A stretch of DNA of 64,000 nt. Origin: Mimachlamys varia. Lineage: Eukaryota > Mollusca > Bivalvia > Pectinida > Pectinidae. This document shows positions 47,265 through 58,990 of the stretch, one piece after another. The stretch spans positions 34,868,688 to 34,932,687 of the forward strand of contig OX392535.1 of NCBI GenBank assembly GCA_947623455.1, written 5' to 3'. The notes beneath the pieces are model-generated. The model was not told where the DNA came from. It saw nothing but the letters and a program-made list of their open reading frames with translations, and searched no databases. Made by a program: the position numbers and the translations under genes. Numbering within the stretch: position 1 is the first letter of the stretch; each line of letters opens with the position of its first letter.

Positions 47265-48700
47265 GGCTTGTACTTGAATGAATTACATTAGCGCTGTGCT
47301 CAGAAGTTCGCATAAACTAAACCGCGTTGTCAGGTCAATAATTGTGAGGGAAACGTAGTTTTGATAACAGTGAAAAATAATCGATCAAGTTCTTGACGGG
47401 AAAAAAAATATGTAAGATTTTTGGATGCACTTAATAATTCTCTTTCATTATTATCTTTTAAAATGAATTAATTCATATCAAGGCTTTTGTGCAGATTCTC
47501 GGATAAAAAGACAGATTTTCGATGATAATAACTTGTCTTAAACTATCTTACTCGACTTGAACAGATGTTTAGGAGCAGCGAAAACGTTCCAGAACTCATT
47601 ATTTTTGGTTTCTCTTTGACTAGGAAAAAGAACGGGCCAGTCTGGCTCCCCAGTTTACGTATAAATCATTTTCAATACAGCCTGTGACCATCCACGTCAC
47701 TGCTAAAGCACATGATACCGCGAGACTTCAGCCACGCCCAATTTTGTGATTGAAGACACGCCCATTTCTGCATGTCGCGATCACAAAGACAGACATGCCA
47801 AATTTTCTGCCCGAGCCTTCGTGTAATATTCGTAGTAGTCGGATGAGAAACTTAGTAAAACCGTGAATAACCATAGGAAATTATACTGAAGGAATCTCAA
47901 CGATGCACACATATGGCGGACCGTTACAGACGTAGATTAAGCTTAGCTGGTCTGAGCAGAATATTGACTATTGAAGACTTAACGAAAGATGCCGAAGGGA
48001 ACGGGGAAAATACTAAATCATGTTTTGACAGATGAAATCCAAATTAACGTTTTCTACCATGCCTGCCCCCAAATCGCCTGTAAATAAGGAACGAGTGGCC
48101 GAGATCCCAGTCTGTCTCTTGTTTATACACCAGCGAGAAGACAAGCTGTGCGAAAAGGCTGGTAATTTCGCTCCCCGCCGTACAACCGTCGTACACTCTT
48201 TAATAGGCGGTCGGGTGTTTGTTTTCACAGATCATCAGTGGGAACAGATCGTAAATTATTGAAACCCCAAAGTCTGACTCTAATTAGTGGCATGGTCTCC
48301 AGGGGAGAAAATTAGATTTACGTTCGCCCCGCCATTGTGAATGGTTGAATTGATCGTCTACTGCGCAGGGATGACGTGAAATATGATCGTCATGTTCATT
48401 ACCTAATCACCCATATCTAAGTCCGGGTGAGTGACATCTCCCGCCAAAATTACTTAGCATCCTGCAACCATTTACGAGTCTCTTAGACCACGTGACTCGA
48501 TCTCTCAAATTAGGTTTTCTAGCGCCAATATGATTGTATGCAGCCATCATCCGGCCAAATTGATTGCAACTGTGTCCCTCGGTACTTTCTGCTGACGCCT
48601 TTTGGTGAACAAGGGGCAAGCCAAAGAATCAAATAAAAAGAAAACCGGAACAGTCCATGAGCCTGTACGCTACCAAGGGGGCAGGCCCGACGTCCCCATG
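47265..48700. other. Unassigned, locally GC-richer sequence
   Basis: CACGCCCA occurs twice (about 47735 and 47757), a KLF-type motif. Between 48300 and 48560 several homeobox and SOX-like cores cluster (CCATTGTG, TACCTAATCA, CACGTGAC). Overlapping frames at 48013-48262 on both strands are not recognised. An enhancer is possible. Confidence 0.25.
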
Positions 48701-49623
48701 GCAGTCATTACGCGAATGCTTTTTATTAGTCATGTGTCATCAGTCTCACACTTTCAGTGGGCGGGTTCGCTTTGAAAGTGCGACAGACAATTTCCTCGAA
48801 CGACCCAGCTCTGTGAATGTCAAATGGTGACGTAATTACAAGACTGTACTGTTTTGTCACTTCGTTTTCAGAAATCAACGTTTGTGATTGGTAGATGGTT
48901 TGCATCTAATCTTTTTTGAATAGTGTTTGTTATGTTTAGAAAAGTTGGTATATAGTTACAAATGTGCCAATATCATGATTAGGATTTGGCCTCAGGTGAA
49001 GCTAGCGTACAAAGTTCGATTTTGAAGTTTTTGCACTTTTTAACGTTGTATTATTTTAGCACGTACGTTGGTGCATGTTTCATGACTCGCACAACTAAAT
49101 AACTTACTATATATTATTACCATTTTAGCTAATAACTTTGATATTTAAAGTACATGACTACAGATAAATGTCTAGATTCAAAGATACAAACCTTACAAAA
49201 GGCTACAAAACGAGTTTTCTGTGATGTTTACTGGCAAACTTGGCTGTCAAATTGTCCAGAAGTTGACACCAGGAAGTTTACATGCAAAACTGGTGACCCT
49301 AAACAGGACCACCCCCATACTATTTGACCCTGTGTTCATCCGCACACAGACATGGAAACATATTAAAAGTATACATTTTTCAAAAGTTAAGTATCTGAAC
49401 ATTTCATCAGTTCCTTGTTAAACTTCCTCAGTGGCCCAGTAATTAGCCAGAACTGATTTTACATAGGGACTACAGACATAACACTTTTTGATTGGACGAC
49501 TTAGTTGTGTGAGTTCTTTGAGTACAGAAGGACGTATACTGTTATGTCTGAAAGTTAAGATGCAACATTGTGTGCAGTGTTCAATATTCAGAATGACAGC
49601 GTACTGTTTTGTGTGTAGAAATA

Positions 49624-50690
49624 AGTGAACCATGTATAGTATTATGTTTGAAAGTTAGTGTACAATGTTATGTTTGGAAGTTAACGTACAATGTTATGTT
49701 TGAAAGTTAGCGCACAATGTTATGTTTGAAAGTTAGCGTACAAGGTCATGTTTGAAAGCTAGCATACAATGTTATGTTTGAAAGTTAGCGCACAATGTTA
49801 TGTTTGAAAGTTAACGTACAAAGTTATGTTTGAAAGTTAGCGTACAATGTTATAATTGAAAGTTAGCGTACAATGTTATGTTTGAAAGTTAGCGTACAAT
49901 GTTATGTTTGAATGTTAGCGTACACTGTTATGTTTGAAAGTTAACGTACAATGTTATGTTTGAAAGTTAACGTACAATGTTATGTTTGAAAGTTAGCGTA
50001 CAATGTTATGTTTGAAAGTTAGCGTACAAGGTCATGTTTGAAAGCTAGCATACAATGTTATGTTTGAAAATTAGCATACAATGTTATGTTTGAAAGTTAA
50101 CGTACAATGTTATGTTTGGAAGTTAACGTACAATGTTACGTTTGAAAGTTAACGTACAATGTTACGTTTGAAAGTTAGCGTACAAGGTCATGTTTGAAAG
50201 CTAGCATACAATGTTATGTTTGAAAATTAGCATACAATGTTATGTTTGAAAGTTAACGTACAATGTTATGTTTGGAAGTTAACGTACAATGTTACGTTTG
50301 AAAGTTAACGTACAATGTTACATTTGAAAGTTAGCGTACAATGTTATGTTTGAAAGTTAGCATACAATGTTATGTTTTAAGTTAGCATACAATGTTATGT
50401 TTGAAAGTTAACGTACAATGTTATGTTTGGAAGTTAACGTACAATGTTACGTTTGAAAGTTAACGTACAATGTTACGTTTGAAAGTTAGCGTACAATGTT
50501 ATGTTTGAAAGTTAGCGTACAATGTTATGTTTGAAAGTTAGCATACAATGTTATGTTTGAAAGTTAGCGTACCAAGTTATGTTTGGAAGTTAACGTACAA
50601 TGTTATGTTTGAAAGTTAACGTACAATGCTATGTTTGAAAGTTAGCGTACAAAGTTATGTTTGAAAGCTAGCATACAGCGTTACGCTCGG
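49624..50690 (+). repeat. Minisatellite of 26-bp units, about 41 copies
   Basis: The unit is GTTAGCGTACAATGTTATGT followed by TTGAAA. Variants include AACGTAC, GCATAC, GTTACG and AAGGTCATG. The last occurs at 49745, 50031 and 50187, spaced 286 and 156 bases (11 and 6 units), so a six-unit block has been duplicated. Confidence 0.93.
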
Positions 50691-50779
50691 AAGTAAGTAC
50701 TCACTGCTTCTTTAGCATGTTAGCGTATCGTGTTATTAACGAAAGTTAGTGTACGTACGAAGTACGGTTTAATCAATAT

Positions 50780-51080
50780 GAATATAAACTTTATTTATTT
50801 TACTACAATTATGAAACAAGAAATAATGATATAATAAACTTTATTTATTTTACAACAATTATAAAACAAGTTTTCCAACTTAAACATACTATGTTTCGAC
50901 CTCATCTAAAGGAAAGGGCTATCACCTAATAATTAATATCCCCTGGCTCTAAACCAAAAGGACTTCGATCAAGGTATTGCCATTTGATATGTAAAGTACA
51001 TATGTAGTTCCAGTTTTGTTTTTAGGATCCGATGGTCATGGTGTTCGCAGTCACAGGGACATGAGATTTTGATATTAAAA
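50780..51080 (-). repeat. V-SINE tail fragments and a shared downstream block
   Basis: AAACTTTATTTATTTTAC and ACAATTATRAAACAAG occur twice. This is the inverted tail of the V-SINE family. At about 51027 GATCCGATGGTCATGGTGTT matches a block that also sits beside the V-SINE at 55958 (about 56196). Confidence 0.6.
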
Positions 51081-51201
51081 GTTGTTCCAGTTTTTTTCAA
51101 TGTTGAACTGTTTTAAATGCGAACGAAAACAATGACGACAGAATGATGATGTAAGTGTTGTACCATGTAATATAGTTAGTACAAGTATCCTCATTGGTTA
51201 A

Positions 51202-51590
51202 AGGCCCAATATACGTAACTTCAGGAAATTTTTCGGGATTCTGAAAAATTATGAAAAAAAATCCAGTTGATAACCACGCAAAAATAAGTCTAAAACGAAG
51301 TAAACCTGAGTGGTAACTAACAAGAAAATCTTGACATAAAAAAAATCATAAAAATTGAAAATGGTTCAGGTGGGGCCCACTTCAACAACAAGCCGAAGGT
51401 AAAAGACAGCTAGAAATGGACGGGTGTTTACAAATACCGTGTTTCAACTGCTGCTGTACCGGTAACCGCGTAAGAATTCATCTTGAAAATTGCTGATATC
51501 AGTTTATCCTAACTAGATCTATAAATATGATAAGTTATTAGGCTTGACTTTCGCTTTAAGTTTTTGCCGAAAGTTACGTATATTGGGCCT
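51202..51590 (+). mobile_element. TTAA-flanked MITE, copy D
   Basis: 389 bp with ends AGGCCCAATATACGTAACTT and its inverse AAGTTACGTATATTGGGCCT, between TTAA at 51198-51201 and 51591-51594. Same orientation as copy A, and nearly as well preserved as copy B. Confidence 0.9.
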
Positions 51591-52044
51591 TTAAGGGTTA
51601 TGCTCTTCAGATTGAAGACACAGTAAAATAAATCGGGTATGTGATAAATAGTGATATATTTTGTAAATTTTAAGATTTTATTCATATCGCCAGACCCCGA
51701 GGAAGTGTTTTTTCCCCTTCAAACCAACGAAGTTAGCTGACAAGTACACAAGTGGCTATGTTTAGATAAAGATACAGTATGGACACGAAGGACCGAAATG
51801 CATCCTTCCTTCCGGCACAACCGGAAGTACGTGCGTCATTCCGCCCCCTTGAAGTAGATGAAAGAACATAGCGTGCATTAAGGACACGATATTTATTACG
51901 GATTGTTAAGTATTGAACAAACACAATTTGTTTAATGGGTACAAAAATATTGATAAATTATGTCCTTAAGTTTTCCTGTTGTTTTATTTTATGATTTACG
52001 TCGTATTATTAGTTTTTTTTTTTTTTTTGTTGTTTGTATTTTTG

Positions 52045-52285
52045 TGTGTGTTTTACGTCTTATTAACAGCTTTGGTTATTTCATGACATGCTTGGTTTTA
52101 GAGGTGGAGGAAAGCCGGAGTACACGGGAAAAAACACTGACCGGGAAAAAACACTGACCTGCAGCCAGGCAGGACTTGGCAACTACCCAATGTCGGCATC
52201 GAACCTGCAACCTAATGGTGGAGGGATGGCGGTAACATAATTTAAGACAGTTTAACCACTTGGTGATGGCGGTCCAACATTAACT
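52045..52285 (-). mobile_element. tRNA-derived SINE, minus strand
   Basis: Read on the minus strand, a tRNA-like head with B-box-like GGTTCGATGCCGAC lies near 52190-52210. A diverged V-type core (CCGTGTACTCCGGCTTTCC in reverse) follows, then the tail GCTGTTAATAAGACGTAAAA near 52050-52070. Confidence 0.6.
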
Positions 52286-52406
52286 AACAACCGTACAGTT
52301 GTCATTTTCGGACGAGACAGGTTCTGGTGAAAAAAAGTAGAGATTCGTGCCCAGAATCTGGTGACTGTCCCCACGTAGGTAGGTATCGAACCTGCAGCCC
52401 TCTAGT

Positions 52407-52423
52407 GGGGGGGGGGGGGGGGG
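52407..52423 (+). repeat. G homopolymer (17)
   Basis: Seventeen consecutive G, just after ACCTGCAGCCCTCTAGTG, which resembles another decayed SINE head. Confidence 0.9.
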
Positions 52424-54480
52424 TAGTGACAGTATACGATCGGAAGCCATTTTGGACTCTATTTCCCTTTAGAAATTTCTTTCAATAGTTTACTTAGACT
52501 GAAAATCTCCAGGACAATAAATATGATCGAACACGTACGCACAGGTAACCAATCGTTATACAAGGAAATGACCTTAAAACAGCGACACCTAACGAGAAAC
52601 CCATGGGAGGGACACGGTATGGAGAAAATTTTACTGCATGAAAAAATATGCATGCATTTATTTTAAGAATGTAACCTATATTGATCTTGACCGAATTGCA
52701 AATATCCGAAATTGTCGAAAAGGCACGAGACAACAAATAATAAGATTTAATAATACAAAGGGTCACTGTCTTTCCTGTGATATCCAACAGATGAACAGAC
52801 GATCGTATATCGCCGGTGGCGTCCTGGGAACTCAAGTATGCCGATTGTATGTGGAAAGGGTGTAAACTAGTGATCAGTCAACAGATGATAACGTCCGAGA
52901 GATAACGAGGTTCCGGGTAGCATTGCCATTCGGAGGAGCCGACGGCGTTGCTGTTGACGATCATGTTCTATCTTCTGATCTAGGCTGTTTACATTGTCTA
53001 CACTCTTACCACAAATAGTTTGGGATATGAAATTATTACTGTACCATTTGGTTGTCAAGCTTTCGTAACTGTGAACAATCCTTTTCAAGCTATTGCAAAG
53101 AAATCGCTGTTTGGAAAAAAAAAACACGCAGTTTCTTGTTCAAAGAATTAGAAGTTACGAAATCTTTGTCGTTCTTCCTAACTGAATTTGAATAATAAGT
53201 AACTATTTCATTTAATCACTGTTATGACAATTAAACATAGATATTTGATTAAAAAGAATTAAGTCTCCTCCTCCTCCTCTTCCTCCTCCTCATCATCATC
53301 ATCTCCCTCCTTCCCCCTCCGCCTCGTCCTCTTTATTGTCATCGTAATCGACGTTGTCGTTGTTAATCAGCAGAAGCGACCTATCCATCAAGCACTTCCC
53401 TTCAACTTCTAATTCTTCGGACCACGCCCACATCCCCGTTTTGTAAACGCCGCCCGCCCCCTGACGGACAGACGTCTAAGTTGAGTTTCATACATATATA
53501 ATTACGTATATTGGTGACTCGCAATTAATCAGAGGAGAGTCAGTATAATCCTGCCCCCTACGGGGATGTGTCCACAACTCGACCAATGACCAATGGGATA
53601 CAGATCCGGGGTTATTGGTAAGAAACACCGCTATCAAGTACTCAGATTAGGGCTGAGCAAACTCATTTCTCGGTGTAATACTTGTTTCTAGCGAAAACGA
53701 CCTATTGTCAAATATTGCTTACCGTCAACATTGACTCTAGCACTGGAAAGTTTGCGTCGTTAATTGCTCAGTAAACAAACGCGAATCTCATATTGGGTTC
53801 CGTGGCCAACGGAGAGATGCGATAAAGGGCATTTAGGACCAGTTCCCTTTCTTCCTGCCCCGTATACATATACCGTAAGGTACCCTTATCTATATAAAGG
53901 GTCAATCGACACAGCTTGTTTAGCTAAAGGTGGATCGTCTGCTGCATAACCGAACAACTCGGTAGTGAAGGGGACATCAAGCCACTCAAAGGATCAATCG
54001 GTCAATGCGCATGACATCAATGTATAAAGTGCCCGGTCAGACTCGCTTAATTCGAGAAGTAGATAATTAAACAAGTTCGCTTGTACTTGAGTCTTTTGTT
54101 TGTACGCTAAATATCTTAAGCACACATACCCAAGATCTCTACTTCACATGCGTATGAAGTCGACTATCGTACTCGTCAACACGTTTGGAAAGTACCTTGT
54201 GTAACAAAGGAGTCGTTTAATACCCAATAAGACAGGGACCGTATGACAAAGTGGCTCAATGAATTTCGTATTATGGAATTCAAGCTCAATATAGAAAATG
54301 ATCAAACTTATCTTACGAAAGATTGAGTTTAATCTCACAACGGTGAGACACAGGGGAAATACTTTCCATATTGAAAGTAATTTAGGATCGTAGTTCACGC
54401 TAAGATGTTTTGAATTGACTCATCAAGTTGACAATGCCGCATACAACGTTCTTCCTGTGTGTCCCGAGAAACGCCACGAA
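52424..54480. other. Unassigned sequence with low-complexity CCT/CAT tract
   Basis: Low-complexity (CTC)n/(ATC)n at about 53266-53345. Tandem CCAAT boxes (GACCAATGACCAATGGG) at about 53581. Frames of 60-113 codons at 52459-53127 are not recognised. Confidence 0.35.
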
Positions 54481-54481
54481 G

Positions 54482-54509
54482 ACCGGAAGTGATATTGCTT
54501 TTGACGTCA
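54482..54509. promoter_or_regulatory. ETS site next to a CRE
   Basis: ACCGGAAGTG at 54482-54491 and TGACGTCA at 54502-54509 are eleven bases apart. The pair is common in housekeeping promoters. No coding exon is recognised beside it. Confidence 0.3.
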
Positions 54510-55300
54510 GAGAAGAAATTGAAATCCCTTAGCACGATGAATCTGTAATTGACATTTACTTCAAAAATTATCACGTGTAGGATGTGTGTGTGTGTGTGTA
54601 TGTCTTATCATTGTGGAATTATATAACATTGGGAAAAATATGAAACAAAAAAGACCGCATAATTTCTTTTCCAGCATTTTTTTAATCACGACTTATATCA
54701 TTATATCATACATATAACATGTACACTTATACCTTTTGTATTAGTGCTTTTTCGCTTAGTGTTATGACAAAAGTGTGCTATAGATAGCACATACTAAGAT
54801 CGCTGTTTTGTGTCCAACACGGTCACTTTGTGTCTGAAATGCCCAAAACACCTGTTCCGATTTCTCTGTCCTGAAAGTTTTTAACACGGGTTCCTGTTAA
54901 AACGGCTGGATATGTACAATGATGTGCACTCGTGTTTCCTATTTTACAGATCTTCTGTGTCCACGTTGTTTACATTAAATTTTGTGATACAGAGATGGTT
55001 TTCAGAATGTTCTAGCGTGCTACACGTGTGTGGTTTAGTGATAAAATGCATGCATGCACGTGCATATATATGTTATCAATGCGTAGGTAACGAAATGATG
55101 ATAAAAAGTGGTTATATTGTCAACGTGTCAGAGATATGGTGTGACAAATGCATTTCGTTAAATATATCCGCAATATTGTAAGGGATGAATGGGTGTACAT
55201 TTATTGTTGCAGGTTCCACTAACACAGCCATCATTTCAAAATTAAGGATCGTTGTCCCATCACAAAAAATAAACACCAAAGAATGCAAGAGTAGTTTTTC
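54510..55300. other. Unassigned sequence
   Basis: A short (GT)n tract at about 54585-54600. Frames of 89-94 codons here have no family features. Confidence 0.4.
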
Positions 55301-55304
55301 GCAC

Positions 55305-55490
55305 CTAAATTGCCTGTCCTTAATTTCGTTAAGCCAGATAGCACAGTTAATGAGAAAGACCGTGATAAAACACAAGAAGAGAAATATACGACCCAACCAA
55401 GATTCGAACCCGGGATCCTTTACCTTATTGAGCCCATACGGCAGCCGGCTATCGACCCACTACAGTTCCACTTCATTTCTCCGTCTTTGC
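55305..55490 (-). mobile_element. tRNA-related SINE, minus strand
   Basis: The minus strand reads GGTTCGAATC at 55401-55410 (B box), preceded by GGCTCAATAAGGTAAAGG and a GTCGATAGCCGGCTGCCG block. The body continues leftwards (TTTTATCACGGTCTTTCTCA). The open frames over it arise from the repeat. Confidence 0.55.
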
Positions 55491-55954
55491 ACTCTTTACA
55501 TCCGGGTTCGAGCAACCCCCGGATAAGCATTCCCCCGGAATTTGAAAAAGCGTTGTCCACAGGATAATTCGACCAGGCCGCGATCGTTTATTGTTTTAAT
55601 TAATTTCATTGCAACAAAAGACAAATGGATTGGACGAAACTTATCACTACTGACGTCCTTTCCGTAGCAAATATATACAGTGTATTTATAAATTTAATAT
55701 GTCACACAATAGCCTAGCTATATTTATAAATATATACTTTTCATGCCAAAACAAAACTGAAGTTTTGACTAGAGTATAGTAAAAGGGGTAAAGAAGGGAC
55801 TAGGTACAACTACGTATATATTTGGTTTGTTTGTTTGTTTGTTAGACCAGGCCGCAATTCCAACACGGGACCTTACACACTCATGGAAGAGGAATTCACA
55901 TATAAATATATATATAAACTTTATGAGATATAAAGTTACTCGAAAATCTCATAA

Positions 55955-56250
55955 ACTTTATTCATTTTACAACAATTATGAAACATAGTATCCAACTTAT
56001 ATAAATCACTCTTGTTGGCCCGGATGTTAGCGCGCAAGGGGTCTTATTGTGGGAGGAAACTGGAGTACCCGGAGAAAACCCAGGCATCCGTCCTTCTGTG
56101 CATCCGTTTTTCATCAGGTCAGAGGTCAACAGATTGCAATGACATTACTTCATTTTGTACGAAGTATCAAGCCAGGACACAGTTGCTTTCATAATCCGAT
56201 GGTCATGGCGTTCACAGTCACCACAGAGGGACGCGAGATTTTGTTACAGC
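55955..56250 (-). mobile_element. V-SINE-type element, minus strand, with adjoining repeat block
   Basis: Inverted tail ACAACAATTATGAAACA, then GGCCCGGATG, then the inverted core TGGAGTACCCGGAGAAAACC (56061-56080). The tRNA head is replaced by a block containing ATCCGATGGTCATGGCGTTC, seen also near 51027. Confidence 0.65.
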
Positions 56251-56327
56251 TAGTTTTGGACCTTAATTAAGGTGTTTAGAGCAATTTCACACGGAGTGTG
56301 TGTTGGAGGGTGGGGGGTAGCCATTGA

Positions 56328-56343
56328 GGGGGGGGGGGGGGGG
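56328..56343 (+). repeat. G homopolymer (16)
   Basis: Sixteen consecutive G, at the end of a G-rich stretch starting at about 56305. Confidence 0.9.
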
Positions 56344-57004
56344 CATTAATTCTGAGTTCACAACTTCCCAGTAACGCAATGATACTGTTTTCCACATTTT
56401 GATAATTTCCTACAGCGGAGTTGTACACAGATGTGCGCATTTTATCTCGCTTTCTAATTTACCCCGTTAGCTCATGTAATAAAATATTCCACGAGATGTA
56501 ATGATATGCTAATTTCAGTCATGAAATGAAACGTAAACATGCTGCAAAAATAACTCTGTATATGGTTTCTTGTGGTTTATGCAAATTACATATGAAAACC
56601 AAAAACGACATTAAATATATCAAAATGTTTAAAAATATCCTTTGATTTACCACATAACTGTCACCGTGATCTCGCACCTGACATAAAATGCTGGTAAACG
56701 ATGTATTTAGTTATCACCAGACTAATTCAACGGAATATTTGAGGTGATACGAACCATAATTAAGCGACTTGCTGACACCCTCACATTGACATATTTATAT
56801 CAATATATATAATTCCTCAGAAATAATTTGGGAATGATCAAGATCTGGAGTGTAGATATATAAATGACATGATAAATTTAGATCGGGCTTACCTTGAAAG
56901 CATACAAGTTCATTCTTTAAATATACCCTTGTGTCATTATTCATACAGTTACCGTACTATTTAACCTCAACAATCACTTACCTATTTTTAAAAACTGCTT
57001 TCTC
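56344..57004. other. Unassigned AT-rich sequence
   Basis: No gene or repeat recognised. Confidence 0.4.
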
Positions 57005-57250
57005 TGCACCTAAAATGGATAAAATAAATAAACATTATTCATTTTACAACAATTATGAAAAAAGTTGAATGTCAGACTTCTCTTAATCACTCTTGTTGGC
57101 CTGTATATAAGCACAATAGGTCATATTGTGAGAGGAAGCCGGAGTACCTGAAGAAAACCCACGTGGTCGAGTAGGCTACTATAAATCTATTTACGCCCAA
57201 TCGGGGAATCGAATACCGGCCGCCTTGTTGAAAGGCATGGCAACCAAAAT
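57005..57250 (-). mobile_element. V-SINE-type element, near full length, minus strand
   Basis: Inverted tail near 57030-57060, CACTCTTGTTGGCCTGTA, inverted core CCGGAGTACCTGAAGAAAAC, then a tRNA-like head whose B box (GGTATTCGATTCCCC on the minus strand) lies at about 57204-57219. Same layout as the copy at 46165. Confidence 0.75.
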
Positions 57251-57649
57251 AGATGTTATGTCACAACGCAAATGGACCCTTGTCTTAGTTCAACGCCATC
57301 GCAGCAGGCAAGGTCATATGTAAAGCAGGAAAGGTGATATGAAAAGAACTATTTTCTCCCTCTATACCTTTGTTCTGCGTATTTATATCTTAATTACTCA
57401 ATGACATCATCCTATTAAACAGACGTAAAACTGTCAACACTCTATCTAATCAAAGGTACATCGAGGGGGTGGGTGGGGGGAGGGGGGCAATGAAAATATA
57501 ACAGTAGGTGAAAGGGGAATGAAAAGTACCATTCACAAGAGCCCGAGAGTTGCAATGGGAGACAACAGAGCACACAATACCCCCACCCTCCACCCCCGAT
57601 CCTGTGGGGGTCCCACTAATCGCATACAATACCTTGCTGTGATTTACAG

Positions 57650-57782
57650 GAGACCTATAACTTCCCTGGACTGGATAGGAACGGAATCGGACGGGGAGTT
57701 CAATGTATCCATTGTGCTACGAGTTCAAAGGGTCATGCGGATGTATGCTATCAAATGTTTCATGACCCATAAAATAGTTCCG
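57650..57782 (+). other. Exon-like segment with strong splice sites
   Basis: Acceptor CTGTGATTTACAG ends at 57649, and donor CCGGTAAGTAC starts at 57783. The 133 bases are open in the frame from 57519, reading PITSLDWIGTESDGEFNVSI onward with a beta-strand-like character. A second frame reads GVQCIHCATSSKGHADVCYQ, with a CxxC spacing somewhat like Ly6-type modules, but hits a stop before the donor. No family assignment. Confidence 0.3.
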
Positions 57783-58754
57783 GTAAGTACGACGCTTTTT
57801 ACAGAACACTAGAACATTTTTTTATTTTATCTCATTGTCCGTATCCTGAGTGGCCATCCTTTATTATTATATATTTAGATAGACACATGACAAGTATGTA
57901 AGCGAATATCTGCTAAAATGGGTAAGTAAAATTGTCAAGTACGCCGAGTTAGTGCATGGCAGTTGACAGTAGGTCAAGTGGATGATGACATCCAAAGATT
58001 CGGAACGCCCATGTAGTCGTCAGACATTCGGAAACCACCGACGTTTTTCCCCGTTCAAAACCGGATATCAGAAGATAGGTAATAACGACATTTTTTTTTT
58101 TGAAAAGTGGCCTAAAGGATCTGTAACTCTAAACTACACAATAAGTGTATCTCGGGCGTTAAACTGAATAATATCTGCAACTATGCATAAAAAAGAACAA
58201 TTTCCTCTCTTAAAATGTTTTGAACTATCAAACCTGGAACACTGGGTAGGACGAATTTAAGTCAAATTTGAACGAGTGCGAGGCACGCCTCCTCTTTAAT
58301 TTGAAGTGACAGTCTTACGTTTAATCACAGACGGTAATGTACATCTTTCCGCGTACTAAGGAAGAAATAGACAATACCGGATATTGTTTCTCATACAAGG
58401 TCCATCATTCTGTTCATATGGTTTTAGGTTCACTTACATATTGTGTACGTGACATTAGCCTCAAACAAATTCTGCAGCCTTCCACTTAATGGGAAGTACT
58501 CCATCAAATTAAATGAAGGTCATTTTCTGTGCAATTTTTCAGGGAGTTCTAAAGTACTAGATCGGTTGCCATTGACGGTGACGTAACACATACAAGTTTG
58601 TCGTCATGTTGTCATTTTATAAAATGGATATTTTCATTTAAAATTTTTGATAAAAAAAAGTTAGTAAGACTCACGAATGAAAAGTAGAAAGTAGACTAGA
58701 TGGACTGCAGTTTCACAATGGTTTGACGGGTTTCAACTCGGTGTAAGGATGGTT
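57783..58754. other. Unassigned sequence
   Basis: A weaker exon-like piece at about 58022-58076 ends at AAGATAGGTAATA. Otherwise nothing. Confidence 0.35.
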
Positions 58755-58990
58755 TGGTTTTGTTTATTTTGTTTTACGTCCTATTAACAGCCAGGTTTAT
58801 TTAAGGACGTGCCAGGTTTTGGAGGTGGAGGAAAGGCGGAGTACCCGGAGAAAAACCACCGACCTACGGTCAGTACATGGCAATTGCCCAACGTTGGTTT
58901 CGAATTCGGGACCAAGAGGTTGAGGGATAGTGGTAGAATGTCAGGCACCTTAACCACTCGTTCTGGAATCAAACGGCATGCGATGATAAT
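58755..58990 (-). mobile_element. tRNA-derived SINE with V-type core, minus strand
   Basis: The tail, inverted, is TTTTACGTCCTATTAACAGC at 58772-58791. The core, inverted, is CGGAGTACCCGGAGAAAAAC. The B-box, read on the minus strand, is GGTCCCGAATTCGAAACC at about 58894-58911. It is the clearest example of the SINE that shares its tail with repeat R. Confidence 0.8.

Noticed and set aside
48013..48262. Overlapping frames of 71 and 76 codons on opposite strands
   Set aside because: GC-richer DNA has fewer stops by chance. Neither frame shows a domain, and the two cannot both be selected.
49624..50690. CRISPR-like regular array of 26-bp repeats
   Set aside because: Units are directly adjacent with no unique spacers, and the DNA is eukaryotic. 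It is a minisatellite.
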